Below, one piece after another: positions 43,323-45,191 of a stretch of 45,191 nucleotides of DNA (positions are counted from its first letter, which is position 1; the number at the start of each line of letters is the position of its first letter). Made by a program: the position numbers and the translations under genes. The DNA is from a bacterium. GTDB lineage: Bacteria > CAIWAD01. Below the pieces are notes generated by a model. That model was given only the letters and a program-made list of their open reading frames with translations. It had not been told where the DNA came from and did no database searches. The DNA lies in assembly GCA_030429345.1 (NCBI GenBank), contig JAUIFJ010000028.1, positions 1-45,191 on the forward strand, in the 5' to 3' direction.

Positions 43323-44975
43323 TCAGGGCATCACGAAAACAGCGACCTGCCCGCCGCGACGCGGGTCGGCGCCGCCTTCAAGCCTGCCGTGCAGCCGCGA
43401 GATGGCGTGGGCTCCGCCGAAGTAGTTGTTGAACTCGCCGTGGGGATAGGGGCGGTAGCCGATCTTCTCCAGTTCCGGGCCGGTCTCCGCGGCGAAGCGT
43501 GTTTCATGGACGAAGGTGCTGCCCAGCGGATGGAAGCGCGGCGCGTCAATGGCCTCCTGGATGCCCATGCCCAGGTCGATGTGATGCACCAGGATCTGCT
43601 CCATGGCCGTGACGATGCGCGGACCCCCGGGTGTTCCCAGGGCGAGCACGGGACGCCCGTCCTGCAGGGCGACCATCGGCGCCATGCTGCTGCGCGGCCG
43701 CTTGCCCGGTTCCGGCCAGTTGAGGCTTTCCTCGATGAAAGTGAAGTCCGCGGCCGTGTTGTTGAGGAAGTAGCCATTGACGGCCAGCCCGCTGCCGAAG
43801 AAGTAGTTGATGCTTTGGGTCAGGCTGAGCATGGCCCCGTCGCCGTCCAGGATGCTGATGTGGGTCGTGTTGCCATCGTCGCGGGGCGGGAACTCTTCCA
43901 GCTTCTCTTCCCATGAGAGGCTGCCCAGCGGCGGCCAGTTGTGATGCAGGGCGTCGGGGTGGATGTGTTCCAGCTGGGCACGGGCATAGTCCTTGTCGAG
44001 CAGGCTGTCGATGGGCATCTCGCAGAAGGCGGGATCGCCGAGGCGCTTGCCGCGATCGCGCCAGGCCTTCTTGTGGGCCTCGGCCAGCAGGTGCAGGCGT
44101 TGGCTTTCCGTGACACGATCCAGTGGCACGGCCTCCAGGATGTTCAGGCATTCGAGCACGGCAATTGCTCCGGTGGCCGGAGGAGGCACAGCGAGGAAAT
44201 CCAGGCCGCGATAACTGCCCATCAGGGGTTCTCGTCGCAGGGCCTTGTAGCCCGCCAGGTCCGCTTCGTCGATCCAGCCGCCGTCTTCCTGTACGACACG
44301 GGCGATGGCTTCGCCCTGGCTGGCATAGAAAGAGGGCAGTCCCCGCGCGGCCAGTCCTTCCAGCACCTGGGCCAGGGGCTCGTTCCGCAGGGTGTCGCCG
44401 GCGGCGGGCGGAAAGCCGTCCTTGAGGAAGAGTGCGCCCTGTTCGGGAACGGCCATGAAGCGATCCAGCTTTTCCTGGATTTGTGTCGCCAGGGCCTCGC
44501 TGACCGGGTAGCCCTCGCGGGCCAGCTCGATGGCCGGCTGCAACAGGCGTCCGAGAGACAGGCGGCCGTGACGCAGCCAGAGCTGGTGCAGCCCCGCCGC
44601 CGTGCCGGGAACGGCCACGCTGGGGCCGCCCGTCTGCTGGGCCAGTTTCAAGGTGTCCGCCGGATCCGTATAGCGCGCCGGATCCACCTTCTGCGGCGCG
44701 CATTCGCGGTAGTCGATGACTTCGCCCATGCCCCTTTCGTCGACCAGCAGCGCAAAACCGCCGCCACCCAGCCCCGAGGCATGTGGTTCCACCACATTCA
44801 ACACGAAGGCCGTCGCCAAGGCGGCGTCTGCAGCGCTGCCGCCGTCCAGCAGGACCTTCAGCCCCGCATCCGAGGCCAGGGGATGAGCGGCGACCACCAT
44901 CAGCTCGGCAGCATAGGCCAGGCGGCCGCAGAGCAGCAGCAAGGGCAGAATCAGGGTGAGCACGAAACGGGACAT
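43323..44975 (-). CDS. ggt: Gamma-glutamyltransferase (GGT/CapD family), exported
   Basis: This 550-residue Ntn-hydrolase has a signal peptide (about 1-21). The large subunit carries the signature ATAFVLNVVEPHASGLGGGG. Autocleavage should occur before the first Thr of NTTHISILDGDG (Thr370), which becomes the N-terminal nucleophile of the small subunit. SSMAPM and LGTPGGPRIV are the oxyanion and substrate loops. It cleaves gamma-glutamyl bonds outside the cytoplasm; CapD of the same fold processes poly-gamma-glutamate. AAGGAA precedes ATG 44975. It is the first gene of the five-gene minus-strand cluster. Confidence 0.95.
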   Translation of the reverse strand: MSRFVLTLILPLLLLCGRLAYAAELMVVAAHPLASDAGLKVLLDGGSAADAALATAFVLNVVEPHASGLGGGGFALLVDERGMGEVIDYRECAPQKVDPARYTDPADTLKLAQQTGGPSVAVPGTAAGLHQLWLRHGRLSLGRLLQPAIELAREGYPVSEALATQIQEKLDRFMAVPEQGALFLKDGFPPAAGDTLRNEPLAQVLEGLAARGLPSFYASQGEAIARVVQEDGGWIDEADLAGYKALRREPLMGSYRGLDFLAVPPPATGAIAVLECLNILEAVPLDRVTESQRLHLLAEAHKKAWRDRGKRLGDPAFCEMPIDSLLDKDYARAQLEHIHPDALHHNWPPLGSLSWEEKLEEFPPRDDGNTTHISILDGDGAMLSLTQSINYFFGSGLAVNGYFLNNTAADFTFIEESLNWPEPGKRPRSSMAPMVALQDGRPVLALGTPGGPRIVTAMEQILVHHIDLGMGIQEAIDAPRFHPLGSTFVHETRFAAETGPELEKIGYRPYPHGEFNNYFGGAHAISRLHGRLEGGADPRRGGQVAVFVMP

Positions 44976-45068
44976 GGATCGGGTTCCTTCGGGAAAGAGT
45001 GTCTGCAATCCCGCAAGGTATCAAGCACAAAGCAGAGGTGCGGGGATCCGGCAATCCGGCCGCGCCCC

Positions 45069-45116
45069 GCGCCCCGCAGGGGCGCAGACGGCTAGCCGCG
45101 GGCTTCAGTCCGCGGC
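45069..45116. repeat. Hairpin-rich repeat DNA upstream of ggt
   Basis: Two strong hairpins: GCGCCCC-GCA-GGGGCGC (45069-45085) and GCCGCGG...CCGCGGC with a GCTTCAG-type loop (45095-45116). The second closely matches the CCGCGGGCTTCAG palindromic class dispersed in many genomes. The remaining 75 bases to the window end hold no gene I can support. Confidence 0.65.
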
Positions 45117-45191
45117 GGGGGTTCGGTCGGCAATAGGGGATCGGTCTCGCGACGGGGGTGGAAACCGGCCGCGCCCATCGGTGGGGCGTGG

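Overview
This window comes from a high-G+C, diderm (Gram-negative) bacterium that makes lipopolysaccharide. Kdo synthesis (kdsB, kdsA, kdsC, kdsD), Lpt export parts (lptC, lptA-like, lptB), TonB-type and porin-like outer-membrane proteins and a TolC-like protein are all present. It also has sigma-54 and, judged from one gene, a selenocysteine system. The lineage cannot be fixed from sequence reading alone. The DUF4266/DUF3570/ApbE set, the long form of IspG and a TonB receptor with a CxxC plug suggest an under-sampled phylum, perhaps related to the FCB group (inference).

Layout. 1-120 and 4406-4633 are arrays of one 12-bp unit, in the same orientation, on either side of a redox module (254-4370): a DUF2231-like membrane protein, a membrane-bound LuxR-type regulator, a TlpA-like thioredoxin, a DUF4266 lipoprotein, a DUF3570 outer-membrane protein and ApbE. 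The second array is followed by a diverged second copy of the 3' end of apbE. 4854-7885 holds a secreted Cys-rich protein, a TonB receptor and a SelW-type selenoprotein whose UGA codon would make ordinary gene callers miss it. 7940-11312 holds ispG (minus) and a phosphofructokinase (plus). 11437-20396 is a long, mostly overlapping operon for the outer-membrane envelope: kdsB-pyrG-kdsA-kdsC-kdsD-lptC-lptA-lptB-rpoN.

20583-23244 (minus) has an outer-membrane porin and an aldo/keto-reductase-like protein lacking two catalytic residues. 23382-28746 has an M20 peptidase followed by a tripartite exporter set (adaptor, MacB-type permease, TolC-like channel) with no ATPase gene beside it. nadA-nadB (minus) and ychF follow. 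32971-33581 is a HigBA toxin-antitoxin locus of visibly lower G+C, next to 253 unassigned bases. 33835-39583 is a run of accessory genes: VOC, GNAT, a double-domain SagB-like oxidoreductase, DinB, a TPR protein and a YheT-type hydrolase.

39635-44975 (minus) is the most unusual cluster: gamma-glutamyltransferase, a PgsW-like 'poly-gamma-glutamate system' protein, a DctM-like permease, a 48-residue membrane protein and a membrane-anchored AstE/AspA-type zinc hydrolase. With no CapB or CapC in view, it reads as a candidate system for processing or taking up gamma-glutamyl compounds. Several dispersed palindromic or simple repeats lie between genes, and the window ends in hairpin-rich repeat DNA.
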